Part shown: positions 35,710-43,722 of the stretch, piece after piece
Layout: the number at the start of each line of letters is the position of its first letter
Numbering within the stretch: the first letter of the stretch is position 1
From: Parapedobacter sp042666505
Lineage (GTDB): Bacteria > Bacteroidota > Bacteroidia > Sphingobacteriales > Sphingobacteriaceae
NCBI RefSeq assembly: GCF_042666505.1
Contig: NZ_JBHTDN010000012.1
Location: 1-64,000 of the forward strand
DNA length: 64,000 nucleotides
Reading direction: 5' to 3'
Position numbers and translations under genes: made by a program
The notes under the pieces: model-generated
Databases searched by the model: none
The model's input: the letters and a program-made list of their open reading frames with translations, nothing else
Told to the model about the DNA's origin: nothing

Positions 35710-36552
35710 CTAGTTATATATTTCAATGTCGTTTTTTTTGCGGGCATCCATCAGGATACTCTTTTGCATTTGGTCAACCAAATGTATCTTGCGTTTATTC
35801 AAAATCAGGTTGCGGATGTTGTCATATACCAATGACAGCGGCGAGCGGCTATCCCTGAATTTCGAATCGTGCAAAATTATCAGATATAATTCATTATTTT
35901 CAATTATTTCAAAAATTCGCCCGGTACGGCTGTAGTTCTCTTCACCAATGCGTGAAAGGGGAACTTTCTTTGCCAGGTCATCCGCATACTGCCAGGTGGT
36001 GTCGCGCAAGCTGTACTGCCTCGCGTACCGGGCGCAATATTTTTCCAGTAAATCCTGCGCTTCGAAATCTCCCGACAAGAACAACCGCTTTACCCGGTCC
36101 AGCTCAGGTGCACGGTTCGGCAATTGAATATACGAGACTTTCAAAATAGGTTGCTTTAGCATGAATAGCTCCTGTCGAGTAGCGTAATAGTTGCGTATTT
36201 CTGCGTCTGTAACCACTGTGTCGAGTTTCTGGCTTACTAATTCCTGCTCATATTCATAGACAATCAATCCGTTTCTATACTCTTCAACCTGCGCCTCCAA
36301 CCGTTCCGTGTTGATCGCAATATTGCGCCGGGCATAATGCAATAACGCCTGTTGACGAAGCCATTGTTCAATGTAGGCCCTCGCTAGCTGAATGCTGTCG
36401 GCGCCCGTGACACCTACAGGTACAACCCCTTGCAAATCTTCAGGATAAAGAAAACGATCAAACGACCGGGCCAATGGTTTTGGCTTTTCATGACGGCATG
36501 CCACTAGCAACATAGCTGAAATGACGGCGATTGATATAAATACCCTAACCAT
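35710..36552 (-). CDS. SurA/PpiC-like periplasmic lipoprotein
   Basis: 280 residues. The N terminus MVRVFISIAVISAMLLVAC ends in a lipobox (Cys19), so a lipoprotein is expected. The body has a helical SurA-N-like pattern with FMLKQPILKVSYIQLP near 130, and a later IGEENYSRTGRIFEIIENNELYLI segment like the last strands of a degenerate parvulin domain. It is directly followed by the SurA-like gene, which suggests a shared outer-membrane-protein folding role. Isomerase activity is doubtful because the parvulin core is poorly conserved. Confidence 0.65.
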   Translation of the reverse strand: MVRVFISIAVISAMLLVACRHEKPKPLARSFDRFLYPEDLQGVVPVGVTGADSIQLARAYIEQWLRQQALLHYARRNIAINTERLEAQVEEYRNGLIVYEYEQELVSQKLDTVVTDAEIRNYYATRQELFMLKQPILKVSYIQLPNRAPELDRVKRLFLSGDFEAQDLLEKYCARYARQYSLRDTTWQYADDLAKKVPLSRIGEENYSRTGRIFEIIENNELYLIILHDSKFRDSRSPLSLVYDNIRNLILNKRKIHLVDQMQKSILMDARKKNDIEIYN

Positions 36553-36704
36553 TTAGTTTCCAAGCGACACGATATCATTTACCTAATTCAAGAAGCTAAA
36601 GTACATATTTGTAGCCAATGGAGAGGGATTTTAACCAATTTTAACACATTGTTCTCTGCTCGCAAAATCTTTAAAGTAAAACACGGGTTTTTGGGTATTA
36701 ATGT

Positions 36705-36712
36705 TATTTTTG
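36705..36712 (+). promoter_or_regulatory. -7 element upstream of the oxidoreductase gene
   Basis: TATTTTTG matches TAnnTTTG and lies 85 bases before the ATG of the Gfo/Idh/MocA gene. A TTG at the right -33 distance is not evident, so the call rests on the -7 match. The divergent gap 36553-36797 otherwise shows no gene. Confidence 0.4.
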
Positions 36713-36797
36713 CGTACCGACGGTCCACGCAATTGGTTGCCGGTAGCCAAGGGTAATGCCAACGATAGCAGAAAAATAAATCAAAATCAGTATAACT

Positions 36798-37961
36798 ATG
36801 GTCAATAACAGGATCAATCGTAAACTAAGGATGGGAATGGTGGGTGGCGGACAAGGAGCGTTCATCGGAGAAGTGCACCGCATTGCTGCTCAGCTGGATA
36901 ATCAAATTGAATTGGTCTGCGGAGCATTCAGTTCAGATGCGTCCAAATCGAAAGAAAGCGGTCGCTCACTGTTTCTTCCCGAAAACCGCGTATATGGAAG
37001 CTATCAGGAGATGATCGAACGGGAGCGTGCGTTGCCGGAAGACGAGCGAATGGATTTTGTCAGTATTGTCACGCCGAACCACGTTCATTTTGGACCCGCA
37101 ATGTTGGCGCTGGAAAACGGATTTCACGTGGTGTTGGACAAACCGATGACCTTTGATTTAGCAGAAGCCAAGCAACTTAAAAAGAAGGTGGATGAGACAG
37201 GCTTGTTGTTTTTACTAACTCATACGTATGTCGGCTATCCCATGGTCAGACAGGCCAGAAAACTGGTGAGCGACGGTGCATTGGGAAAAATCCGGAAAAT
37301 CTATGTGGAGTATCCGCAAGGTTGGTTGAGTCGGGAACAGGATGATAGTAATAAGCAAGCCTCGTGGCGTACAGATCCTTCAAAGTCAGGCAAGGCGGGC
37401 TGTATGGGCGACATCGGTACGCACGCATTGCATTTGGCCGAATTCATCTCGGGATTGCGGACCACGCAACTCTGCGCTTCTTTATATGCGTATGTGGAAG
37501 GACGGAGGCTGGATGACGACGGCAATGTGCTGCTGCAGTTTGACAACGGCGCCAGCGGTGTGCTGATTGCTTCGCAGGTAGCAGCAGGTGAGGAAAACGC
37601 CTTGAAAGTCCGTGTATACGGGGAAAATGGCGGATTGGAATGGCATCAGCAGGAACCCAATTCGCTGATTGTAAGGTGGCTTGACCAACCGATGCAAATT
37701 TACCGGGCAAACGGAGCCGGCCTATCTGCCGAAGCAGCTTCATTGTGCCGTACACCGGCAGGGCATCCGGAGGGGTACCTCGAAGCCTTCGCTAACTTAT
37801 ATAAGTTATTTGGCAATGCGTTGCGTGCGAAACTAACTGGAGAAGAAGGCGATGGGTTTGATTTCCCGTCGATTGACGATGGGGTACGTGGAATGGCGTT
37901 TCTGGATCACGTGGTCCGCAGTAGCGAGAGCAACGAAAAGTGGACGTCTTTTACCCTGTGA
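36798..37961 (+). CDS. Gfo/Idh/MocA family NAD(P)-dependent oxidoreductase
   Basis: 387 residues. The N-terminal Rossmann fold begins GMVGGGQGAFIGEVH (near 11). SIVTPNHVHF near 92 and VVLDKPMTF near 115 follow; the family motif EKP is DKP here. The C-terminal alpha/beta domain has GKAGCMGDIGTHALHLAEFI near 197, with the histidine of GTHALHL as likely catalytic residue. Such enzymes oxidise or isomerise sugars and inositols. The next gene is a TIM-barrel sugar isomerase 37 bases away, so the pair probably processes a keto-sugar or inositol, but the substrate cannot be told. Confidence 0.88.
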   Translation: MVNNRINRKLRMGMVGGGQGAFIGEVHRIAAQLDNQIELVCGAFSSDASKSKESGRSLFLPENRVYGSYQEMIERERALPEDERMDFVSIVTPNHVHFGPAMLALENGFHVVLDKPMTFDLAEAKQLKKKVDETGLLFLLTHTYVGYPMVRQARKLVSDGALGKIRKIYVEYPQGWLSREQDDSNKQASWRTDPSKSGKAGCMGDIGTHALHLAEFISGLRTTQLCASLYAYVEGRRLDDDGNVLLQFDNGASGVLIASQVAAGEENALKVRVYGENGGLEWHQQEPNSLIVRWLDQPMQIYRANGAGLSAEAASLCRTPAGHPEGYLEAFANLYKLFGNALRAKLTGEEGDGFDFPSIDDGVRGMAFLDHVVRSSESNEKWTSFTL

Positions 37962-37998
37962 TGGGTCGAAAATGATGGTTTTATTTTAACAGATAAAG

Positions 37999-39054
37999 AT
38001 GCAGACAATAAAAGGACCAGGTATTTTCCTGGCGCAGTTTTTGGGCGATCAGCCCCCCTTTGATTCTTTTGAGGCAATTTGCCGCTGGGCGAAGGAACTG
38101 GGGTTCAAAGGTATTCAGATTCCGACATGGGCGACTTCGTATTTCGACTTGCAAAAGGCGGCCGAGAGCAAGACGTATGCGGATGAAATTAAGGGTTTGG
38201 TAAATGAAATCGGCCTGGAGATTACCGAGTTATCCACACACTTGCAAGGACAGTTGGTGGCGGTGCATCCGGCGTATGATCAGTTGTTTGACGGGTTTGC
38301 ACCCGCAGCGTACCACAACAATCCGAAAGCCCGGACGGAGTGGGCCGTTCAGCAATTGAAATACGCTGCCCAAGCGTCCGCGAACTTAGGGCTGAATGCA
38401 CATGGGACCTTCAGTGGGGCACTGTTGTGGCACACCGTCTATCCGTGGCCTCAGCGTCCCCAAGGCCTGGTAGACACCGGATTCGAAGAATTGGCGAGAC
38501 GATGGCGTCCGATATTGGACGTGTTTGACGAACATGGCGTGGATGTGTGCTATGAGATTCACCCGGGCGAAGACCTGCACGACGGAGTGAGCTACGAGCG
38601 TTTTCTGGAAAAAGTGGACAACCACCCAAGGGCATGCCTTCTGTATGATCCCTCGCATTTTGTGCTGCAATGTTTGGACTATCTCGCTTATATCGATCAT
38701 TATCACGACCGAATCCGGATGTTCCATGTGAAGGATGCCGAGTTTAATCCTACGGGTAAACAAGGGGTTTATGGCGGTTATTCGGGATGGGTAGAGCGTG
38801 CCGGCAGGTTCCGCTCACTCGGTGATGGTCAGGTGGACTTCAAAGCGATATTCAGCAAGCTGACGGCGTATGACTTCAAAGGTTGGGCCGTCATGGAGTG
38901 GGAGTGTGCCCTGAAACATCCGGAAGACGGCGCCCGTGAAGGCGCGCTATTTATCCAAGATCATATCATTCGCGTAACGGAAAAGACGTTTGATGATTTT
39001 GCTGGCGGACAAGCGGATGAAGCCAGTAATCGCCGGTTATTAGGCATAGACTAG
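37999..39054 (+). CDS. TIM-barrel sugar isomerase/epimerase family protein
   Basis: 351 residues of the AP-endonuclease-2-like fold. Conserved positions include ELGFKGIQIPTWA near 33, CYEIHPGEDLHDGVSYERF near 180, LLYDPSHFVLQ near 213, RMFHVKDAEF near 240 and GDGQVDFKAIF near 275; the Glu/Asp/His residues in these form the metal site. Members isomerise or epimerise sugars and often pair with Gfo/Idh/MocA oxidoreductases, as here. The strong hairpin at 39064-39106 follows. Substrate not determined. Confidence 0.87.
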   Translation: MQTIKGPGIFLAQFLGDQPPFDSFEAICRWAKELGFKGIQIPTWATSYFDLQKAAESKTYADEIKGLVNEIGLEITELSTHLQGQLVAVHPAYDQLFDGFAPAAYHNNPKARTEWAVQQLKYAAQASANLGLNAHGTFSGALLWHTVYPWPQRPQGLVDTGFEELARRWRPILDVFDEHGVDVCYEIHPGEDLHDGVSYERFLEKVDNHPRACLLYDPSHFVLQCLDYLAYIDHYHDRIRMFHVKDAEFNPTGKQGVYGGYSGWVERAGRFRSLGDGQVDFKAIFSKLTAYDFKGWAVMEWECALKHPEDGAREGALFIQDHIIRVTEKTFDDFAGGQADEASNRRLLGID

Positions 39055-39063
39055 ACAACGTTC

Positions 39064-39106
39064 GGGGGCGGCTGCAAACCGCATTGCGGTAAATGCCGCC
39101 GCCCCC
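39064..39106 (+). terminator. GC-rich nested hairpin after isomerase gene
   Basis: A perfect 9-base stem, GGGGGCGGC at 39064-39072 and GCCGCCCCC at 39098-39106, encloses a second small hairpin ACCGC/GCGGT (39078-39082, 39086-39090). It follows the stop of the isomerase gene by about 10 bases. Only a short T-containing tail follows, so termination may be partial. It probably separates this pair from the lactonase gene. Confidence 0.55.
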
Positions 39107-39179
39107 ATTTGATTTCATTCTGGCTGCCCGGCGCTAAAGGAGGATTATAATTTTTCCTACGACTGTATAACCTTATTGA

Positions 39180-40301
39180 ATGAAGAGCTGTTTTATTGTT
39201 TTCTTACTTGCATTTCCCGCCATGATTTTTGCACAACGTCAGCCGATTGATTTGTTGATCGGTACCTATACAAATAATGGAAAAAGTAAAGGTATTTACG
39301 TGTATGCGTTCGATCCCGTCACGGGCACAGCAACCTTGAGAAGCACCCAAGGGGCCAAAAACCCTTCTTTTCTATCCATCAGTGCAGACCGTAGCTACAT
39401 CTATGTGGCCAATGAAAATGGGGATGGCCAGGGAGCGGCTAGCGCGTACGCTTACGAGGGTGCTACCGGGAAGCTTACTTTCTTAAACCAACAGCTGACG
39501 CAGGGAGATGCGCCGTGTCATGTTGCTACGGATAGCCGTGGTACGCACGTGATCATTTCTAACTATTCGGGGGGCAGTGTTAGCGTGTTTCCCATCGAAA
39601 AGGATGGTAGCTTAGGGACGCTCAAGCAACGTATTCAACATACAGGCAGCGGTCCGGATAAAAGCAGACAGCAGGCTCCGCATGTGCATTCTGCATTTTT
39701 TACGCCCGATGAAAAGCGCGTTTATGTACAGGATCTGGGAACGGATGAAATCGCTATTTACGATTTTCAGCCGACAAATGCGGATGGCCCATTGGTTCCG
39801 GCGGCCCAACCCTTTGTGAAAAGTGCGCCGGGAGGCGGGCCGAGACACGTTGCGCAGTCCGCCGATGGAGGCTTAGTGTATCTGGTGCAGGAAATGACCG
39901 CTAAAGTAAGGGTGTACCGGCAAAAAGATGGACGCTTGGAAGGCATCCAAGAGGTGGAGATAAATGAAGAAGGCTTTTCCGGCCAAAATGGTGCGGCCGA
40001 TATCAAGTTATCACTCGATGGAAAATTTTTATATGCCTCCAATCGGGGCGAAGCCCATACGTTGGCTATTTATCGGGTAGACCCCCTCGATGGCAGGCTT
40101 ACCAAAGTAGGCAATCAATCGGTTTTGGGCCGGGGACCCCGAAATTTTACAATTTCTCCGGATAATAGGTATCTCTTGGTGGCCAACCAAAATACAGACG
40201 AGGTAGTCGTTTTCGCAAGGGATACGGAAACGGGCATGCTTACGGATACGGGGAAACGCATTGAGGTGCCTTCGCCGGTATGCTTGGTTTTTGTGAACTA
40301 G
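39180..40301 (+). CDS. Secreted lactonase of the YbhE/6-phosphogluconolactonase-like family
   Basis: 373 residues with a signal peptide (cleavage near FAQ, residue 19). The mature part is a seven-bladed beta propeller of the Lactonase family: IGTYTNNGKSKGIYVY near 26, repeated YVANENGDGQG and LYASNRGEAHTLAIY, VHSAFFTPDEKRVYVQDLG near 165, and NFTISPDNRYLLVANQNTD near the C terminus. E. coli Pgl of this type hydrolyses 6-phosphogluconolactone in the cytoplasm. The signal peptide here suggests a periplasmic role on unphosphorylated lactones or another substrate. It ends 4 bases from the end of the mrp operon on the other strand. Confidence 0.85.
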   Translation: MKSCFIVFLLAFPAMIFAQRQPIDLLIGTYTNNGKSKGIYVYAFDPVTGTATLRSTQGAKNPSFLSISADRSYIYVANENGDGQGAASAYAYEGATGKLTFLNQQLTQGDAPCHVATDSRGTHVIISNYSGGSVSVFPIEKDGSLGTLKQRIQHTGSGPDKSRQQAPHVHSAFFTPDEKRVYVQDLGTDEIAIYDFQPTNADGPLVPAAQPFVKSAPGGGPRHVAQSADGGLVYLVQEMTAKVRVYRQKDGRLEGIQEVEINEEGFSGQNGAADIKLSLDGKFLYASNRGEAHTLAIYRVDPLDGRLTKVGNQSVLGRGPRNFTISPDNRYLLVANQNTDEVVVFARDTETGMLTDTGKRIEVPSPVCLVFVN

Positions 40302-40305
40302 GGAA

Positions 40306-40674
40306 CTAGTCCCCATTCCCCTCGCTACTAAGCTTGTGCGTTTCTTTATCGTACATGCCCGCAAGATCGTCGCGCACCGTACCCCGCCATTTTTCGGTAC
40401 CGATAAAATAGGCAGCCCGTGCAATAAGGTGGGCGGCGACGGGAGCGGTGAGGGTCAAAAAAAAGATGATAGCCAGTGCTTTTGTGGTTACAGACACCTC
40501 ATCGGGAAAATAGAAGGCCGCACATAAAAGCAATAGCCCACCACCCAGCGTAGCAGCTTTCACCGTAACGGATAGTCGCAAGTAAAAATCCGGCATCCGT
40601 AAGATGCCGATTGCCGCGATAAGAATGGCTAATGCACCTACCGTGCATAACATGCCGATCAGAATAGCTGTCAT
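40306..40674 (-). CDS. mrpG: Mrp Na+/H+ antiporter subunit G
   Basis: 122 residues with three membrane helices; IGILRMPDFYLRLSVTVKAATLGGGLLL near residue 24 is the conserved core of MrpG/MnhG. It is the last gene of the seven-gene antiporter operon and overlaps mrpF by 4 bases. The stop faces the lactonase stop with 4 bases between. Confidence 0.93.
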   Translation of the reverse strand: MTAILIGMLCTVGALAILIAAIGILRMPDFYLRLSVTVKAATLGGGLLLLCAAFYFPDEVSVTTKALAIIFFLTLTAPVAAHLIARAAYFIGTEKWRGTVRDDLAGMYDKETHKLSSEGNGD

Positions 40675-40943
40675 TTTCTTCCTCTCTTTTCTAAATAGTA
40701 AGCAAAGGCAATGGTGCCTAAAAATGCAATGAGCGCCAGGATCATTGCCACATCAATGAAGGTCGATTTCTGCGTACTGATGCTGTAAACAGCGATAACG
40801 CTTACGCCGATCGTAATCAGCAAATCCAATGCGATGACCCGGTCGACCACGCTAGGTCCGCGGAATAACCGGATAAAAACCAATAACAAGGATAGTCCCA
40901 GGATGGGTAAAATTACGTAGTCTATGTAAGTGCTCAGTGTCAT
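40671..40943 (-). CDS. mrpF: Mrp Na+/H+ antiporter subunit F
   Basis: 90 residues, three membrane helices. RLFRGPSVVDRVIALDLL near residue 26 is the family signature. It overlaps both neighbours by 4 bases. Small membrane subunit needed for assembly of the Mrp complex. Confidence 0.94.
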   Translation of the reverse strand: MTLSTYIDYVILPILGLSLLLVFIRLFRGPSVVDRVIALDLLITIGVSVIAVYSISTQKSTFIDVAMILALIAFLGTIAFAYYLEKRGRK

Positions 40944-41416
40944 CGTAAGATTTCCAATAGCCTCCGTTCAAAGCCGTCTTTGATTTGTTGGATAAACTGT
41001 TCCTTATCCTTTAGGTACATGACATGAATATACAGTACCTTCCGGTCTTCACTTACGTCAAGGATCAGTGTGCCCGGCGTTAGCGAAATAACCGTGGAAA
41101 GCAAGTTGATCTCAACATCGCTTTTTGCATTCATTGGATATTTCACGATTCCCGGCTTCATGAAAAACTTCGGGGTCACCATGTCATAGGCAACCTGTAA
41201 ATTGGCCTTGATCATTTCGTAGAGAAAGTACAGGAAAAAGCCAATGATTTTCGGTACGCGCGTAAAATAGCGATGATCGCTTTCATTGCGGTTCATCAGC
41301 CACATCAGGAAAAAGCCAATGGCAAAGCCAAACAGAAAGTTTGTATAATACAGCACCCCCGTCAAGGCGACCCAAATGAAGGCGAGCAGAAGGTTCATCA
41401 AAAATTGCTTAACCAT
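40940..41416 (-). CDS. mrpE: Mrp Na+/H+ antiporter subunit E
   Basis: 158 residues. N-terminal helices MVKQFLMNLLLAFIWVAL are followed by a cytoplasmic domain with MKPGIVKYPMNAKSDVEINL and SLTPGTLILDVSED near 110, typical of MrpE. It overlaps mrpF by 4 bases and follows mrpD by 11. Accessory subunit of the antiporter. Confidence 0.93.
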   Translation of the reverse strand: MVKQFLMNLLLAFIWVALTGVLYYTNFLFGFAIGFFLMWLMNRNESDHRYFTRVPKIIGFFLYFLYEMIKANLQVAYDMVTPKFFMKPGIVKYPMNAKSDVEINLLSTVISLTPGTLILDVSEDRKVLYIHVMYLKDKEQFIQQIKDGFERRLLEILR

Positions 41417-41427
41417 GGCGTCGTGTG

Positions 41428-42951
41428 TTACGGTGATACATTTGTTCCTAAAACGGCTTCGATATAAGGCGAAGGGTCTTTCATCTCCCGTGCAATATGC
41501 TGGACAACCTGCGTAATGTTCTCTGCACCTAACCCGATGTACAAGGTAATCGCTGCCAAAAAAGCAATCGGGGCAACCAGCAATGCCTTCCGGAAACGGG
41601 ACGTCGGTTTGAATTCATCGACGATGAAGCTGCCGTCCTGCGTATCCGGTAAGCTCTTCCAAAATACCTTGGCCCACAGTCTCGCAATCACATAGAGCGT
41701 TGCAAAGCTGCCGATGATAATAGCACCGATCAATAGGTACTGACGATCCATAAAGCCAGCTTCAAATAAATAAATTTTAGGCCAAAATCCAGATAGGGGA
41801 GGTATACCTACCAATGAAAAGAGGACAAGCGCAATCAGCAGCGATAGCAAGGGGTACTCTGCATAGAGCCCACCCAATTTTTCCATATTCATTGTGCCGC
41901 GCAGCTTCCGGATGAGCCCGGCAATAAGAAAGCTGTTGGTCTTGACCATCATGTCATGAAACAGGTAAAACAGCGCTCCCGTAAGGGCAATTTCTGAATA
42001 CATGCCCAATCCGCCTACCATAAAGCCGATATGGCAAACAATCAGGTATGAAAATACCCGTCGGATGTTGTTTTTAATGACCGCTCCGAATGTGCCCGTC
42101 AGGATGGTGAGTATTGCCAATATCACGAGCAGCGTGCTGAGGAAATTATCGGGTATGAAAATTAATGTAAAAATACGGAACAAGGCATAAATGCCAACTT
42201 TGGTCAGCAACCCCCCGAATATCGCGGCAACGGCCGACGGTGGGGTATGATAGGAAGAGGGAAGCCAAAAATACAAGGGGAATACAGCCGATTTAATTCC
42301 AAATCCGATGACAAAAAAGATGGCCGTGATGTCCACCAGTTTGCGATTCTCCATGACGCCGATTTTCAGGGATAAATCGGCCATATTGAGCGTGCCGGTG
42401 ATGCCGTATAAAATACCGATTCCGGTAAGGAAAAATGTTGACGCAAGAATGTTCATCGCCATGTATTTGACCGAACCCTCGATCTGGGCTTTCCTACCCC
42501 CCAACGTCATGAGTACAAAGGATGCGATGATGATGACTTCGAACCACACATACAGATTAAAAATATCTCCGGTAAGGAACGCTCCGTTAAGTCCCATCAG
42601 TAGAAAATGGAAAATAGGAAAGTAGCCATACAGCATCCGCGCACGCGCGATTCCGGTAGCCGAATACAGGGATACCGCAAATCCGGAAAACGAAGTGAGC
42701 AATACCATACTGCTGCTGAATACATCTGCAACGAAGGAGATGCCAAAAGGGGCGTCCCAGCCGGCTGCCTGGAGGGTGAGGATACCGCCCCGCCATACTT
42801 TCGCAAATAGTTCGATGGACAGCAACATTGCTAAGGCGCTACCCACGACGCTGATAATGCGCTGTGTCACCGTTTTTCGCCAAAAAAATAAGGCTATGAC
42901 GGCTGTAAACAGATGAATCAGTACCGGAGAAATGAGTGTGTTGTCCGTCAT
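41428..42951 (-). CDS. mrpD: Mrp Na+/H+ antiporter subunit D
   Basis: 507 residues with about 14 membrane helices. It belongs to the NADH-quinone oxidoreductase ND2/4/5-like family, with conserved lysine and histidine-bearing segments (FGIKSAVFPLYFWLPSSYHT near 225) and a family-typical VGIPPLSGFWPK near 380. Part of the ion path of the Mrp complex. It overlaps mrpC by 4 bases. Confidence 0.93.
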   Translation of the reverse strand: MTDNTLISPVLIHLFTAVIALFFWRKTVTQRIISVVGSALAMLLSIELFAKVWRGGILTLQAAGWDAPFGISFVADVFSSSMVLLTSFSGFAVSLYSATGIARARMLYGYFPIFHFLLMGLNGAFLTGDIFNLYVWFEVIIIASFVLMTLGGRKAQIEGSVKYMAMNILASTFFLTGIGILYGITGTLNMADLSLKIGVMENRKLVDITAIFFVIGFGIKSAVFPLYFWLPSSYHTPPSAVAAIFGGLLTKVGIYALFRIFTLIFIPDNFLSTLLVILAILTILTGTFGAVIKNNIRRVFSYLIVCHIGFMVGGLGMYSEIALTGALFYLFHDMMVKTNSFLIAGLIRKLRGTMNMEKLGGLYAEYPLLSLLIALVLFSLVGIPPLSGFWPKIYLFEAGFMDRQYLLIGAIIIGSFATLYVIARLWAKVFWKSLPDTQDGSFIVDEFKPTSRFRKALLVAPIAFLAAITLYIGLGAENITQVVQHIAREMKDPSPYIEAVLGTNVSP

Positions 42952-43304
42952 ATGTCTTCTTCCTCCGGTGTGTTTAAGTCGTCAAGGTCATCCGAATTGA
43001 CCAATACATAAACCCGTTTTAATAAAACGATCGCAAACGCCTGCAATCCGAAACTGATGACGATGGCGGTCAGGATCAATGCTTGAGGGACCGGATCGGC
43101 ATACACGTCAGTAAACAGTTTCGCCGCTGCATCGATAACCGGCGGCTTTCCCTTGGTAATTCCGCCTAACAGGAAAATCAACAGATTGGCTCCATTGCCC
43201 AACAGAATAAGCCCGATCAGTAATTTGACCATACTCCGGCGAAGCAGCATGAAAATGCCTGAAGCGTAGAGAATTCCTATTAAAAGAACCAGTACAATCT
43301 CCAT
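42948..43304 (-). CDS. mrpC: Mrp Na+/H+ antiporter subunit C
   Basis: 118 residues, three helices, NuoK-like. LIGLILLGNGANLLIFLLGG near residue 30 and DPVPQALILTAIVISFG near 70 are conserved. The cytosolic tail is acidic (DDLDDLNTPEEEDI). Overlaps mrpD by 4 bases. Confidence 0.94.
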   Translation of the reverse strand: MEIVLVLLIGILYASGIFMLLRRSMVKLLIGLILLGNGANLLIFLLGGITKGKPPVIDAAAKLFTDVYADPVPQALILTAIVISFGLQAFAIVLLKRVYVLVNSDDLDDLNTPEEEDI

Positions 43305-43306
43305 AT

Positions 43307-43720
43307 CTATTCGCTGTATTGAGAAATGGTAAACAAGATGGTGAGTACTACGCCAACTACCACCAAATATACTCCAAGGTCAAAGAACAAAGCGGAGCCG
43401 ACCATACCGATTACCGGTAGCGGGTCTTCCATCCAAAGTCCGGTCATGACCGGCTGGCCGACCAGCAGGGGGGCACACATGCTGAGTGCCGCTAACCCAA
43501 GGCCTGCCGGGATTAGCGAGCCAGGAGGGATACGGAGTAGCCGCAAGGTAGCGTCGGTGCCATGGGTAAAACTATGCAGTACGAATGCGATGGAAGCAAT
43601 AAGGCCGCCCACGAATCCGCCGCCCGGGTGATAATGGCCACGTAGCAGCAGGAATATTGAAAAGAGCAGCAAAATAGGAAGCAGGTAATTGGAAGCGGTT
43701 TTTAAAATAGTGCTGTTCAT
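43307..43720 (-). CDS. mrpB: Mrp Na+/H+ antiporter subunit B
   Basis: 137 residues, four helices. LLRGHYHPGGGFVGGLIASI near residue 26 is the MrpB signature. It is separate from MrpA, so the operon has the seven-gene (group 1) layout. Spacing to mrpA and mrpC is 2 bases each. Confidence 0.93.
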   Translation of the reverse strand: MNSTILKTASNYLLPILLLFSIFLLLRGHYHPGGGFVGGLIASIAFVLHSFTHGTDATLRLLRIPPGSLIPAGLGLAALSMCAPLLVGQPVMTGLWMEDPLPVIGMVGSALFFDLGVYLVVVGVVLTILFTISQYSE

Positions 43721-43722
43721 AC

